Below are positions 28,548-37,880 of a stretch of 64,000 nt of DNA, piece after piece. The translations under genes and the position numbers were made by a program. The notes under the pieces were generated by a model. The model ran no database searches. It saw nothing but the letters and a program-made list of their open reading frames with translations, and was not told the DNA's origin. How positions within the stretch are numbered: position 1 is the first letter of the stretch; each line of letters starts with the position of its first letter. Origin of the DNA: Candidatus Excrementavichristensenella intestinipullorum. Its GTDB lineage: Bacteria > Bacillota > Clostridia > Christensenellales > Aristaeellaceae. The stretch covers positions 1 to 64,000 of the forward strand of contig DVHZ01000118.1 of assembly GCA_018711685.1 (NCBI GenBank). Reading direction: 5' to 3'.

Positions 28548-29175
28548 GGTCCTGAAGGAAATGGCCGATGAAGCTGGCCCGGTGCAGGGGGCAGGGGCCG
28601 AAGCGCTTCAGCGCCTGGATGTGCTGGGCGGTGCCGTAGCCCTTGTTGCTGGCAAAGCCGTACTGGGGATAGAGGGCGTCCTGCTCCGCCATCCACCGGT
28701 CCCGCACCACCTTGGCCACGATGGAGGCGGCGGCGATCATGTAGCTGGCGGCGTCGCCGTGAACGATGGCCTTCTGGGGTCCGGGCAGGTCTAGCCCGGC
28801 TACCGCGTCCACCAAAAACATGGCCCCCGCCGCGCCCTGGGCGCACTTCTCCATGCACAGCCGGGTGGCCCGCAAGATGTTCAGCCGGTCGATGTCCCCG
28901 GCCTCCAGCCGGGCCACCTTCACGTAGCTGGCCGCCTGGAGAAGCTGTTCGTACAGAGCTTCCCGCCTCTTGGGGCTGAGCTTCTTGGAATCGTCCACCC
29001 CCGGAACCAGCTTGTCCGGAGGCACCACGATGCAGGCGGTGACCACCGGCCCCGCCAGGGGACCCCGGCCCACCTCGTCGATGCCCGCCACCTGATAGCC
29101 CGCCGCCCAGTATTCCTTCTCCCATTGGGTCATCCGCTCCAGCTTCTGCTGGGCGCTCTCCCTGGCCACGGCCAT
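28540..29175 (-). CDS. rnhB: Ribonuclease HII
   Basis: VAGIDEVGRGPLAGPVVTACIVV...DDSKKLSPKRREALYE...SIVAKVVRD. Confidence 0.95.
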   Translation of the reverse strand: MAVARESAQQKLERMTQWEKEYWAAGYQVAGIDEVGRGPLAGPVVTACIVVPPDKLVPGVDDSKKLSPKRREALYEQLLQAASYVKVARLEAGDIDRLNILRATRLCMEKCAQGAAGAMFLVDAVAGLDLPGPQKAIVHGDAASYMIAAASIVAKVVRDRWMAEQDALYPQYGFASNKGYGTAQHIQALKRFGPCPLHRASFIGHFLQDHG

Positions 29176-29312
29176 CCCTCCTTCCGGTCCTCTCCGGCTT
29201 TCCGGCCCTTTTGCGGCCCATCCGCCGCCTCCGTCCGCCGCCTCCGGCGCACCGCTGGGCCGGGCCGTCTCCCCGCGTCCCCGGCGCTCCCGGGGCGGTC
29301 CGCCGCGTTCCC

Positions 29313-30164
29313 CTATTTGGGTGGCAATTCCAGGGTGATGCGGCCCACCTTGCCCCCTCGGAACTCGTCCAGCACCAGGGCGGCGGCCCGCTGAACGTCC
29401 GGCCGGCCGCCGGACATCAGCCAGCCCCGGCCCCGGCAGGCCATCTCCAGCAGTTCATAGCCCGGCGCCTCTTCCTGGATCTCCTCCAGCTTGAACCGGG
29501 CCCGGGTCTGCTCCGGCGCCAGCTCCATCAGCCGCTGAAGCAGCTGCCCGGCCAGCTCTTCCCCGTCCATGATCTGGTCGCGGATCGAGCCCAGAAAGGC
29601 CAACGTGCGGGCGGCGGCCTGGTCCTCCAGCTTGGGCCACAGCATACCCGGCGTATCCAACAGCTCCAGGTAGGGCCCCACCTTCACCCACTGGTTGGAC
29701 CGGGTCACCCCGGGCCGGTCGGCGGTCTTGGCCACCGCCTGGCCGTTCAGCCGGTTAATAAATGTAGATTTCCCCACGTTGGGAATGCCCAGCACCATCA
29801 GGCGCACCGTCTTTTTGACCCCCCGTGCCTCCATGCGCTGCACCGCCGGGCGCACCGCCTGCTGGATCAGCTCCAGGATCTCCCCGGTCTTGCCCCCGGT
29901 GGACTGAAAGCGCGCCGCCGCCAGCCCCCGGCCCCGGTAGTGGGCCAGCCAGGCGGCAGTCGCCGCCTGGCTGGCCAGGTCGGCCTTGTTGAGCACCAGC
30001 ACCCGGGCCTTGCCCCGAACCAGGGCGTTCAGGTCCGGGTTGCGGGTGGAGATGGGCGCCCGGGCGTCGCACAGCTCGATCACCGCGTCCACCGAGCGCA
30101 GCTGGCCCATGAGCAGGCGGCGGGATCTGGCCATATGGCCGGGATACCAATTGATATCGGGCAT
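29313..30164 (-). CDS. rbgA: Ribosome biogenesis GTPase YlqF/RbgA
   Basis: INWYPGHMARSRRLL; circularly permuted GTPase LNKADL, GIPNVGKSTFINRL, GVTRSNQW, DTPGMLWPK. Confidence 0.93.
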   Translation of the reverse strand: MPDINWYPGHMARSRRLLMGQLRSVDAVIELCDARAPISTRNPDLNALVRGKARVLVLNKADLASQAATAAWLAHYRGRGLAAARFQSTGGKTGEILELIQQAVRPAVQRMEARGVKKTVRLMVLGIPNVGKSTFINRLNGQAVAKTADRPGVTRSNQWVKVGPYLELLDTPGMLWPKLEDQAAARTLAFLGSIRDQIMDGEELAGQLLQRLMELAPEQTRARFKLEEIQEEAPGYELLEMACRGRGWLMSGGRPDVQRAAALVLDEFRGGKVGRITLELPPK

Positions 30165-30190
30165 GAAGGCTCCTCCTTGAATGGATAAAC

Positions 30191-30216
30191 AAAAGCCGCA
30201 CTTCTGTGCGGCTTTT
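30191..30216 (-). terminator. Intrinsic terminator after rplS
   Basis: AAAAGCCGCAC ttct GTGCGGCTTTT. Confidence 0.8.
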
Positions 30217-30227
30217 GCCATGAAAAC

Positions 30228-30569
30228 TTACTTCTCCTTGACCTTGGCGGCCTTGCCGCTGCGATTGCGCAGGTAGTACAGCTTGGCGCGGCGCACCTTG
30301 CCCCGGCGAATGACCACGATGTGGTCCAGCCGCGGGGAATGCAGCGGGAACGTACGTTCCACGCCGATGCCGTAGGACACACGGCGCACGGTGAAGGTCT
30401 CCCGGGCCGAGCCGTTGCGGCGGGCGATGACCACGCCCTCGAACGCCTGAAGGCGCTCGCGCGTTCCCTCGACGACCTTCACGAATACGCGAACGGTATC
30501 GCCAATGGCGAACGCGGGGATATCGGAACGCAGCTGGGCGCTCTCGATGGAGCGAATGACCTCGTTCAT
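30228..30569 (-). CDS. rplS: 50S ribosomal protein L19
   Basis: [78 protein letters not shown]. Confidence 0.97.
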   Translation of the reverse strand: MNEVIRSIESAQLRSDIPAFAIGDTVRVFVKVVEGTRERLQAFEGVVIARRNGSARETFTVRRVSYGIGVERTFPLHSPRLDHIVVIRRGKVRRAKLYYLRNRSGKAAKVKEK

Positions 30570-30829
30570 TGGAATGCCTCCTCCTTCCCTCCAGGACGTT
30601 CATAACCGGCCTACCGGCAGCGGACCGCCCGATTTCACAGCGGCTATTATACCATGCCCCCAGGGGACAAGGCAAGTTAATTTTTCCCCTTTCTCATCTT
30701 CGTCTCCAGGTTTCCATCGGGTTTTAATTTTCCTCTAATCCAGTTTTCTTGTCCTCTCATCTGAATGCGCTATACTATAGCCATGGTAAACCCCATCGCC
30801 AGCAAAACAATAGACGGAGGCGCATAAAG

Positions 30830-31351
30830 ATGACCAATTTTGAAATGGTGGAACGGCTTCGCATGAAGGCCAACGTGAGCTATGAGGAGGCCAAGGCAGC
30901 CCTGGAGGCCTGCAACTGGGACCTGCTGGACGCTATGGTGCTGCTGGAGCGCCAGGGCAAGGTGCGGGACCAGGAAGAAGCCAACTACACCACCCGAGAG
31001 GAGGCCGCCCCTCAGGCCCCCAAGGGCAAGGATTTCAAAGGGGTGTTGGGCAAGCTGGGCAAAAAGTTGGTGAGCCTTATCGATTACCTGTGCCGCAATA
31101 GCTTTGAAATTGCCTACAAGGGAAAGGTGGCGCTCACCCTCCCGGTGCTGGTGCTGGTGCTGTGCCTGATCTTCCTCTTCCCCTTCACCCTCATCGCCCT
31201 CATCGTCGGGCTGTTCTTCGGCCTGCGCTACGCCTTCCGTGGCCCGGAGCTGGACAAAGGGCCGCTGAACAGCGCCATGGACAAGGCGGCGGATATGGCC
31301 GAATCCATCAAGCAGGACGTCCAAAATCGCAAGGACGGCGCCCAGGATTGA
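30830..31351 (+). CDS. UBA/TS-N-like domain protein with C-terminal TM segment (DUF4342-like)
   Basis: MVERLRMKANVSYEEAKAALEACNWDLLDAMVLLE plus hydrophobic segment; start refined from 30749. Confidence 0.7.
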   Translation: MTNFEMVERLRMKANVSYEEAKAALEACNWDLLDAMVLLERQGKVRDQEEANYTTREEAAPQAPKGKDFKGVLGKLGKKLVSLIDYLCRNSFEIAYKGKVALTLPVLVLVLCLIFLFPFTLIALIVGLFFGLRYAFRGPELDKGPLNSAMDKAADMAESIKQDVQNRKDGAQD

Positions 31352-31418
31352 CGGAGGTCGGACACATAGCCGGGGCCGTCCGCCGGGCAGCCCCAAGCCC
31401 CAAGGGCGGCCCTCAGGA

Positions 31419-31447
31419 TTGACAACGGCGGCTCAATAGGGTATGCT
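31419..31447 (+). promoter_or_regulatory. Promoter of the two-component operon
   Basis: TTGACA-17-TATGCT. Confidence 0.6.
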
Positions 31448-31566
31448 GATGGGGGGCTGTTCCGGGGATACGCCCGGGGCCGCCTGGGGAATCAAACATT
31501 CATTCACGCCGGCGGGTGGGGCGCGGCCCCGCCCGCCGGCGCAGCGCGGGCAAGGAGGCGGGTGCG

Positions 31567-32271
31567 GTGGCGGCGGAAAGGATATTGCTGGTGGAGGACG
31601 AGGTCAAGCTCTCCCGGTTTGTGGAGCTGGAGCTGGTTCACGAGGGCTATCAGGTGGATAAGGCCTTCGACGGCCGCACGGGCCTGGACATGGCGCAAAC
31701 CCAGCCCTACGACCTGCTGCTGCTGGACGTGATGCTGCCCGGCCTGTCCGGCCTGGAGCTGCTGCGCCGGGTGCGCAGGAACAGCCAGACCCCCGCCATC
31801 CTGCTCACCGCCCGGGACGCGGTGGCCGACAAGGTCACCGGGCTGGACATGGGCGCGGACGATTACGTAACCAAGCCTTTTGAGATCGAGGAACTGCTGG
31901 CCCGCATCCGGGCCGCCCTGCGCAAGCGGGGCCAGGCTCCGAACCGGCACAGCCAGGTGCTCAGCGCCGGGGTGCTGGCCTTGGACGGGGAGCGCTATAC
32001 CGCCCGGTACGGCGATGAGGAGCTGACGCTGACCAACCGGGAGTTCGCCCTGCTCAAGGCGCTGCTGGAGAACAAGGACATCGTGCTCACCCGGGAGGCA
32101 TTGCTGGAAAAGGCGTGGGGCTACAGCTACCTGGGCGAGACCAACGTGGTGGACGTGTACATCCGCTACCTGCGCCAGAAGATCGACGACCGGTTCGGCG
32201 TCAAGCTCATCCACACCGTCCGCGGGGTGGGCTATGTGCTGCGGGAGGAGCGGGGCCATGAAAACGCGTAA
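31567..32271 (+). CDS. OmpR/PhoB family response regulator
   Basis: RILLVEDEVKLSRFVELELVHEGYQVDKAFDGRTGLDMAQTQPYDLLLLDVMLPGLSGLELLRRVR; wHTH C-terminus; GTG start proposed (track ORF starts 31516). Confidence 0.92.
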   Translation: MAAERILLVEDEVKLSRFVELELVHEGYQVDKAFDGRTGLDMAQTQPYDLLLLDVMLPGLSGLELLRRVRRNSQTPAILLTARDAVADKVTGLDMGADDYVTKPFEIEELLARIRAALRKRGQAPNRHSQVLSAGVLALDGERYTARYGDEELTLTNREFALLKALLENKDIVLTREALLEKAWGYSYLGETNVVDVYIRYLRQKIDDRFGVKLIHTVRGVGYVLREERGHENA

Positions 32272-33733
32272 GCGCACCGCCTCCGGCGAAAACGCCGCCT
32301 CCCCCCAGGACGGGGCGGAGCGCCGCCGGGCCCGAAAGGGCGGCAAGAATCCAGGAAAGCCCATGCGCTCCATGGCCCGGCGCATTCACCGGGCCTGGTC
32401 CCGCCGGCTGCTTCGCACCTATCTGGTCACCGACCTGCTGGTGCTGGCTTTGGCGCTGTACGGGTTCTGCTTCTTCGTGGAAACCCAGGCGTTGGGTTCC
32501 TTCGACCCGCACCGTCCCCGGGGCCTGAGCTTTTCCCAGGACGCCCTGGCCTTTTGGCGGTGGGCCCAGGAGCAGGAGGGGCTGAACCGGGTTTGGGCGC
32601 TGCTCCATCCCGGTGCCTGGCGCCAGGCGGCCCACAGCGCGGTGTACCGCTTCGCCGGTTCCCAGGACCTATGGCTGGAAGCGCCCCTGGACCCCTTCCT
32701 CACCGCCCTGGAGGCTGCCATGGGGCCCTTGCTGCTCATTCAGCTGGTCCTGTGGCTGGCAGGGCGGCTGTGGGGCGGCGGCTACGCCCGGCGCGCCCTC
32801 AATCCCATCATCCAGATCACCCAGACCGCCCAGCGCCTCTCCGCCCACCCCGATCCCCCGCCGCCCCGGCGGGACGACCAACTGCATCATCTGGAGGACG
32901 CCATCCAATCCCTGGCTCCCGAGCGTCAGGGCGTCAAGCTGTCCACCGGCGACAAGGAGCTCAAGGGCCTGGAAGAGGCCATCAACAGCCTGTTGGAGCG
33001 TATGCGCGCCGCCTACGCCCAACAGGCCCGCTTTGTTTCCGACGCCTCCCACGAACTGCGCACCCCCATCGCGGTGATCCAGGGCTACGCCAACATGCTG
33101 GACCGGTGGGGCAAGCAGGACGAATCCATCCTCGACGAGTCCATCGCCGCCATCAAGTCGGAATCCGCCCACATGAAGGACCTGGTGGAACAGCTCCTGT
33201 TCCTGGCCCGGGGAGACAGCGGCAGGCAGGCGCTGAATCCGGTTTCCTTCGACTTGGGCGAACTGATGCGCGAGGTCCACGAGGAGTACGCCATGATCGA
33301 CCGCGCCCACCAGTGGCGGGCCGACATCGCCCCTGGCCTTAACTACGTGGGGGACGAAGGGCTCATCAAGCAAGCCGCCCGCATCCTGGCGGACAACGCG
33401 GTCAAGTATACCCCTCCGGGGGGCGTCATCTGGCTGCGCGCCTTTTCCCAGCCGGGGGAGGTGTGTTTTTGGGTGCAGGATAGCGGCATCGGCATCTCCC
33501 CCGCCGAAGCGCCTCATATCTTCGAGCGCTTCTACCGGGCCGACGCCGCCCGCTCCGCCCAGGACTCCCCCGGTCCCACGGCGGCGGGCACCGGCCTGGG
33601 CCTGTCCATCGCCCAATGGATCATATCCAGTCACGGCGGCTATTTCCAGGTCAGGAGCTGGAAGGACCTGGGCACCCGCATCATGGTCTGCCTGCCCCTG
33701 GTCCAGTCCGATTCTCCTCCCTCCGTCCCCTGA
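32258..33733 (+). CDS. Sensor histidine kinase
   Basis: FVSDASHELRTPIAVIQGYANMLDRWG; DNAVKYTPPGG; GTGLGLSIAQWII; two TM segments. Confidence 0.93.
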   Translation: MKTRKRTASGENAASPQDGAERRRARKGGKNPGKPMRSMARRIHRAWSRRLLRTYLVTDLLVLALALYGFCFFVETQALGSFDPHRPRGLSFSQDALAFWRWAQEQEGLNRVWALLHPGAWRQAAHSAVYRFAGSQDLWLEAPLDPFLTALEAAMGPLLLIQLVLWLAGRLWGGGYARRALNPIIQITQTAQRLSAHPDPPPPRRDDQLHHLEDAIQSLAPERQGVKLSTGDKELKGLEEAINSLLERMRAAYAQQARFVSDASHELRTPIAVIQGYANMLDRWGKQDESILDESIAAIKSESAHMKDLVEQLLFLARGDSGRQALNPVSFDLGELMREVHEEYAMIDRAHQWRADIAPGLNYVGDEGLIKQAARILADNAVKYTPPGGVIWLRAFSQPGEVCFWVQDSGIGISPAEAPHIFERFYRADAARSAQDSPGPTAAGTGLGLSIAQWIISSHGGYFQVRSWKDLGTRIMVCLPLVQSDSPPSVP

Positions 33734-33926
33734 TTGGGCCGCCCCTCTCCCCTGCTCCCTCCATTCCCCGCCCGCCAATCTTGGCTCCGAGCATTCCCCG
33801 TTAGGCTGTGGCCCCATCCCCTCATCCGGCCATCCCCTGCCCCCATCCCGGTGCGGCTGCCGTCCTATATTCCTCCCGGCTATCTCCCGCCTCAACAGAC
33901 CATTCGAAGCGCCGGGCCGGCCATGA

Positions 33927-33955
33927 TTGAAAGTTGCGCCAGTCTGTGGTATACT
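33927..33955 (+). promoter_or_regulatory. polA promoter
   Basis: TTGAAA-17-TATACT. Confidence 0.65.
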
Positions 33956-34017
33956 AAGAGGTATGACCCGCAGGGAAGAAGCGCAATTCCTTGGCGCGGG
34001 GGATGGGAGGGCTTGGT

Positions 34018-36648
34018 TTGAGCAAAAAAATGGTGTTGGTAGACGGGAATTCTTTGATGCACCGGGCCTTTCACGCCCTGCCCCTGCTGGACGACGGGGC
34101 CGGGGTCTATACCAACGCGGTATTCGGCTTTCTCTCCATGCTCTTTAAGGTGCTCAAGGAAGAACAGCCCCAATACCTGGCCGTGGCCTTCGATTTGCAC
34201 GGCCCTACCTTCCGTCATCAACAATATCAGGACTATAAGGCGGGCCGCGCCCCCACGCCCCCGGAGCTCAAGCCCCAGTTTCCCCTGCTCAAGGAGCTGC
34301 TGGAGGCTATGCACGTCGCCCAGGTGAGCCTGGAGGGCTACGAGGCAGACGACATGCTGGGCACTTTGTCCGCCCGGTGGGAGGCCATGGGCCAGGAGGC
34401 CCTGCTGGTCACCGGCGACCGGGACGCCTTTCAGTTGGCCGGGCCCCATACCGCCATTCTCTACACCAAGCGAGGCATCACCGACACCCAATTGGTGACC
34501 CCGGACTATTTGATGCAGACCTACGCCCTGTCCCCCAGCCAGATGATCGACCTCAAGGGGCTGATGGGGGATACTTCCGATAATATTCCCGGCATTCCCG
34601 GCGTGGGGGAAAAGACGGCGCTGAAGTTGTTGGGCCAATACGGCTCTTTGGAAAACGCCCTGGAGCAGGGCGCGGTAGAGCAAAAGGGGAAGCTCCGGGA
34701 AAAGCTGGTGCAATACGGGGACCAGGCCCGCTTTTCCAAGGCGCTGGCCACCATTTGCCGGGACGCCCCCATCGATCTGGACCCCGAAGCGCTGCGCCTG
34801 CACGACCTGGCGGGGGGCCGTCAGGCCCTGGAGCGCTACAAGCTCAAGTCTTTGAGCCAGCGCCTGTCCCAGCTGCCCGGCTGGATGCTGGGGGACGCCG
34901 GGGATTGCCCCTCCGGCGAACCCGGCCCGGAAAAGAGTCCTTCCCCGGCGGGGGAAAGGGCCTGGCGGCCTCCCGTCACCCTAGACGGCGCCCAGAGCGC
35001 TGCGGCGTGGGCGGCGGCTCAGGACCCGTCCCAGGCGGTGGCCCTGGCCCTGGCCCTGGACGAGGCCAGCTGCGCCCTGTCCGGCGGCGCACAAGGGCTG
35101 ATTCCCCTGGGCGGGGGCGATCTGCTCAGCCCGGGCTTGACCCCGGAGGAGGTATGCCGCTGCCTCTCTCCCCTGCTGTCCGGGCCGGGGGAAAAGGTCG
35201 TGTGGTCGGTGAAGGACCTGATGACCCGAATGCCCCAGGAGGGCGTCCTGGCGGGGCAGGTGCACGACGCCATGCTGGCAGCCTACGCCCTCAATCCGCA
35301 ACAGCGCTCCTATAGCCTACCCAGCCTGCTGGAGGACGGGGGACTGACGCCGGCGGAGGGGGAAACCCAGGCGGCCAAATTGTTCCAACTGCGGGATGCC
35401 CAGCTGGAGCGGCTGAACCAGGACGGGCTGTTGTCCCTGTATCGGGATATCGAGCTGCCCCTGGCCTATACCCTGCGGGACATGGAGCGGTGCGGCTTTT
35501 TGGTGGATCAGGAGGTGCTGCGGCAGTTGGGGCGGGAGTACGCCCAGCGCATCCAGGAGGACCGTCAGCAGATCTACCAACTGGCGGGGGAGCAATTCAA
35601 CCTGAATTCTCCCAAACAGCTGGGGGACATCCTCTTCGGCAAGCTGGGGCTGACCGGGGGGAAGAAGACCAGCAAGGGCTGGTCCACCACGGCGGACATT
35701 TTGGAGGAGATGGCGGACCGGCACCCCATCGTGCCCCTGGTGCTGGATTACCGCAAATACTTTAAGCTGAACAGCACCTATGTGGAGGCGCTGCTGCGGC
35801 TGGTGGGCCCCGACGGGCGCGTGCGCACCCAGTTCGACCAGACCGCCACCGCCACGGGCCGCATCAGCAGCAACGAGCCCAATTTGCAGAATATCCCGGT
35901 GCGTACCGCCGAGGGGCGGCAGATCCGCCGCGCCTTTGTGGCGGGGCCGGGCCATGTGCTGGTGGACGCGGATTATTCCCAGATCGAGCTACGGGTGCTG
36001 GCCCACATGTCCCAGGACCAGACCCTGTGCGACGCCTTCCTCCGGGGCCAGGACATTCACCGGCGCACCGCCGCGGAGGTATACGGGGTGCCCATCGGTC
36101 AGGTGACCGGGGAGATGCGCTCGGCGGCCAAGGCGGTAAATTTCGGCATCATCTACGGCATATCGGATTTTGGGCTGGCCCGGAACATCGGGTGCAGCCG
36201 GAAGGAGGCCGCCGGGTTCATTGAGCGGTACTTCGCCCGGTATCCCCAGGTCAAGGCCTTTATGGACGGGCAGGTGGCCCTGGCCAAGGCTCAGGGCTAC
36301 GTGACCACCCTGTTCGGGCGGCGGCGCTACATCGCCGAACTGCAAAGCCCCAACTACAACACCCGGAATTTCGGCCAGCGGGCCGCCATGAACAGCCCGA
36401 TTCAGGGCACGGCGGCGGACATTATCAAGCTGGCCATGATCCGTACCCAGCGCGCCCTCAAGGAGGCTGGGCTTCAGGCCCGGCTGATCCTCCAGGTCCA
36501 CGACGAGCTCATCGTGGAAGCGCCGGAGGGCGAAAAGGAAGCGGTGGCTCAGCTGCTGCGGCAGAGCATGGAGGGGGCGGCCCAGTTGCAAGCGCCCCTG
36601 AAGGCAGACTTGTCCACGGGGAGGGATTGGCATGAGTGCAAAGCATAG
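34018..36648 (+). CDS. polA: DNA polymerase I
   Basis: 5' nuclease domain MVLVDGNSLMHRAFHALP...; polymerase motifs DADYSQIELRVLAH, RSAAKAVNFGIIYG, QVHDELIVEAP; TTG start with SD GGGAGGG proposed; track ORF starts 33991. Confidence 0.95.
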   Translation: MSKKMVLVDGNSLMHRAFHALPLLDDGAGVYTNAVFGFLSMLFKVLKEEQPQYLAVAFDLHGPTFRHQQYQDYKAGRAPTPPELKPQFPLLKELLEAMHVAQVSLEGYEADDMLGTLSARWEAMGQEALLVTGDRDAFQLAGPHTAILYTKRGITDTQLVTPDYLMQTYALSPSQMIDLKGLMGDTSDNIPGIPGVGEKTALKLLGQYGSLENALEQGAVEQKGKLREKLVQYGDQARFSKALATICRDAPIDLDPEALRLHDLAGGRQALERYKLKSLSQRLSQLPGWMLGDAGDCPSGEPGPEKSPSPAGERAWRPPVTLDGAQSAAAWAAAQDPSQAVALALALDEASCALSGGAQGLIPLGGGDLLSPGLTPEEVCRCLSPLLSGPGEKVVWSVKDLMTRMPQEGVLAGQVHDAMLAAYALNPQQRSYSLPSLLEDGGLTPAEGETQAAKLFQLRDAQLERLNQDGLLSLYRDIELPLAYTLRDMERCGFLVDQEVLRQLGREYAQRIQEDRQQIYQLAGEQFNLNSPKQLGDILFGKLGLTGGKKTSKGWSTTADILEEMADRHPIVPLVLDYRKYFKLNSTYVEALLRLVGPDGRVRTQFDQTATATGRISSNEPNLQNIPVRTAEGRQIRRAFVAGPGHVLVDADYSQIELRVLAHMSQDQTLCDAFLRGQDIHRRTAAEVYGVPIGQVTGEMRSAAKAVNFGIIYGISDFGLARNIGCSRKEAAGFIERYFARYPQVKAFMDGQVALAKAQGYVTTLFGRRRYIAELQSPNYNTRNFGQRAAMNSPIQGTAADIIKLAMIRTQRALKEAGLQARLILQVHDELIVEAPEGEKEAVAQLLRQSMEGAAQLQAPLKADLSTGRDWHECKA

Positions 36649-37261
36649 GGCCCTGCGCCTGGGGCTGACCGGAGGCGTGGGCTGCGGGAAATCCACCGCC
36701 GCCGCCGTGCTCAAGGAGCTGGGCGCCGCCGTGGTGGACGCCGACGCCATCTCCCACAGCCTCACCATGGCGGGAGGCGCGGCGGTAGAGCCCATCCTGG
36801 CCCAGTTCGGCGCCCAGATGGGGGACGGCCAGGGCGGCATCGACCGGCGCGCCCTGGGGGAGCTGGTCTTCGCCCAGCCCCAGCAGCGCCGGGCGCTGGA
36901 GGGCATCCTCCACCCGGCCATTCAGAAGGAAATGATGCGCCAGATCGACGCGGCGGACCAAGAGGGTGCGCCGGTGGTGGTGCTGGACGTGCCTTTGCTG
37001 TACGAATGCGGCCTGGACGCCCTGTGCGACCAGGTATGGGTGATGTCGGTGGACCAGGAGCAACAGGTGCTGCGGGTGCTCAAGCGGGACCAGATCAGCC
37101 GGGACCAGGCCCTGTCCCGCATCCGCAGCCAGATGCCCCTGGAGGAAAAGCGGGCCCGGGCCCAGCGGGTGGTGGACACCGGCCGCAGCGAGGCCGAGGT
37201 GAAAAACGAGCTCAAGCGGCTGTACCGGGAGCTTACCAAGGAGATCGCGAGGAGAGGCTGA
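36632..37261 (+). CDS. coaE: Dephospho-CoA kinase
   Basis: LRLGLTGGVGCGKSTAAAVLKELGAAVVDADAISHSL. Confidence 0.94.
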   Translation: MSAKHRALRLGLTGGVGCGKSTAAAVLKELGAAVVDADAISHSLTMAGGAAVEPILAQFGAQMGDGQGGIDRRALGELVFAQPQQRRALEGILHPAIQKEMMRQIDAADQEGAPVVVLDVPLLYECGLDALCDQVWVMSVDQEQQVLRVLKRDQISRDQALSRIRSQMPLEEKRARAQRVVDTGRSEAEVKNELKRLYRELTKEIARRG

Positions 37262-37262
37262 T

Positions 37263-37880
37263 ATGTACTCAACCCATACCGTCATGACTCGCCGCCGGCG
37301 CAGGCCCCGGCGGCGGCGGATATGGCCCGCCCTGAGCGGCATTTTGCTGTGCCTGGTTCTGGCCGGAGCGGGCCTGTACTACGTTTTGCACTACCCATCT
37401 CAGGTGGAGCAGATCGCCTATCCCCTGGAATACGAGGACTTGATCCGCCAGAACGCCGCCCAATACGGGCTGGACCCGGCCCGGGTGGCGGCGGTGATCT
37501 ACTGCGAGAGCAGCTTTCGCTCCCAGGTGGTGTCCTCTGCCGGCGCGGTGGGGCTGATGCAGATCATGCCTTCCACCGCAGAGTGGATCGCCCAGAAACT
37601 GGGGGAAGCCTATGATGAACAGCTCCTGTACGACCCGGCCGTCAACATCCGCTATGGCTGCTGGTACCTGAATTATCTGGAGCAGCGCTTTGACGGGGAT
37701 CTAACCAAGGTCACCGCCGCCTATCATGCCGGCGGCGGCCAGGTGGACCAATGGCTGGAGGACCCGGCGGTTTCTTCCGATGGCTCCACCTTGGAAAATA
37801 TCCCCTCTCAGGTCACCGCCGCCTACGTGGAAAAGGTGGCCCAAGTGCTGGAACACTATAAGGAGATCATGGATTCATGA
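37263..37880 (+). CDS. Lytic transglycosylase (Slt-type)
   Basis: VAAVIYCESSFRSQVVSSAGAVGLMQIMPSTAEWIAQ...YNPAVNIRYG-like; N-terminal TM. Confidence 0.9.
   Translation: MYSTHTVMTRRRRRPRRRRIWPALSGILLCLVLAGAGLYYVLHYPSQVEQIAYPLEYEDLIRQNAAQYGLDPARVAAVIYCESSFRSQVVSSAGAVGLMQIMPSTAEWIAQKLGEAYDEQLLYDPAVNIRYGCWYLNYLEQRFDGDLTKVTAAYHAGGGQVDQWLEDPAVSSDGSTLENIPSQVTAAYVEKVAQVLEHYKEIMDS

Noticed and set aside
34921-35360. Active 3'-5' proofreading domain in PolA
   Set aside because: The DxE/Dx(n)D exonuclease residues are not apparent in this region; probably a degenerate domain as in many Gram-positive PolA, so not unusual.
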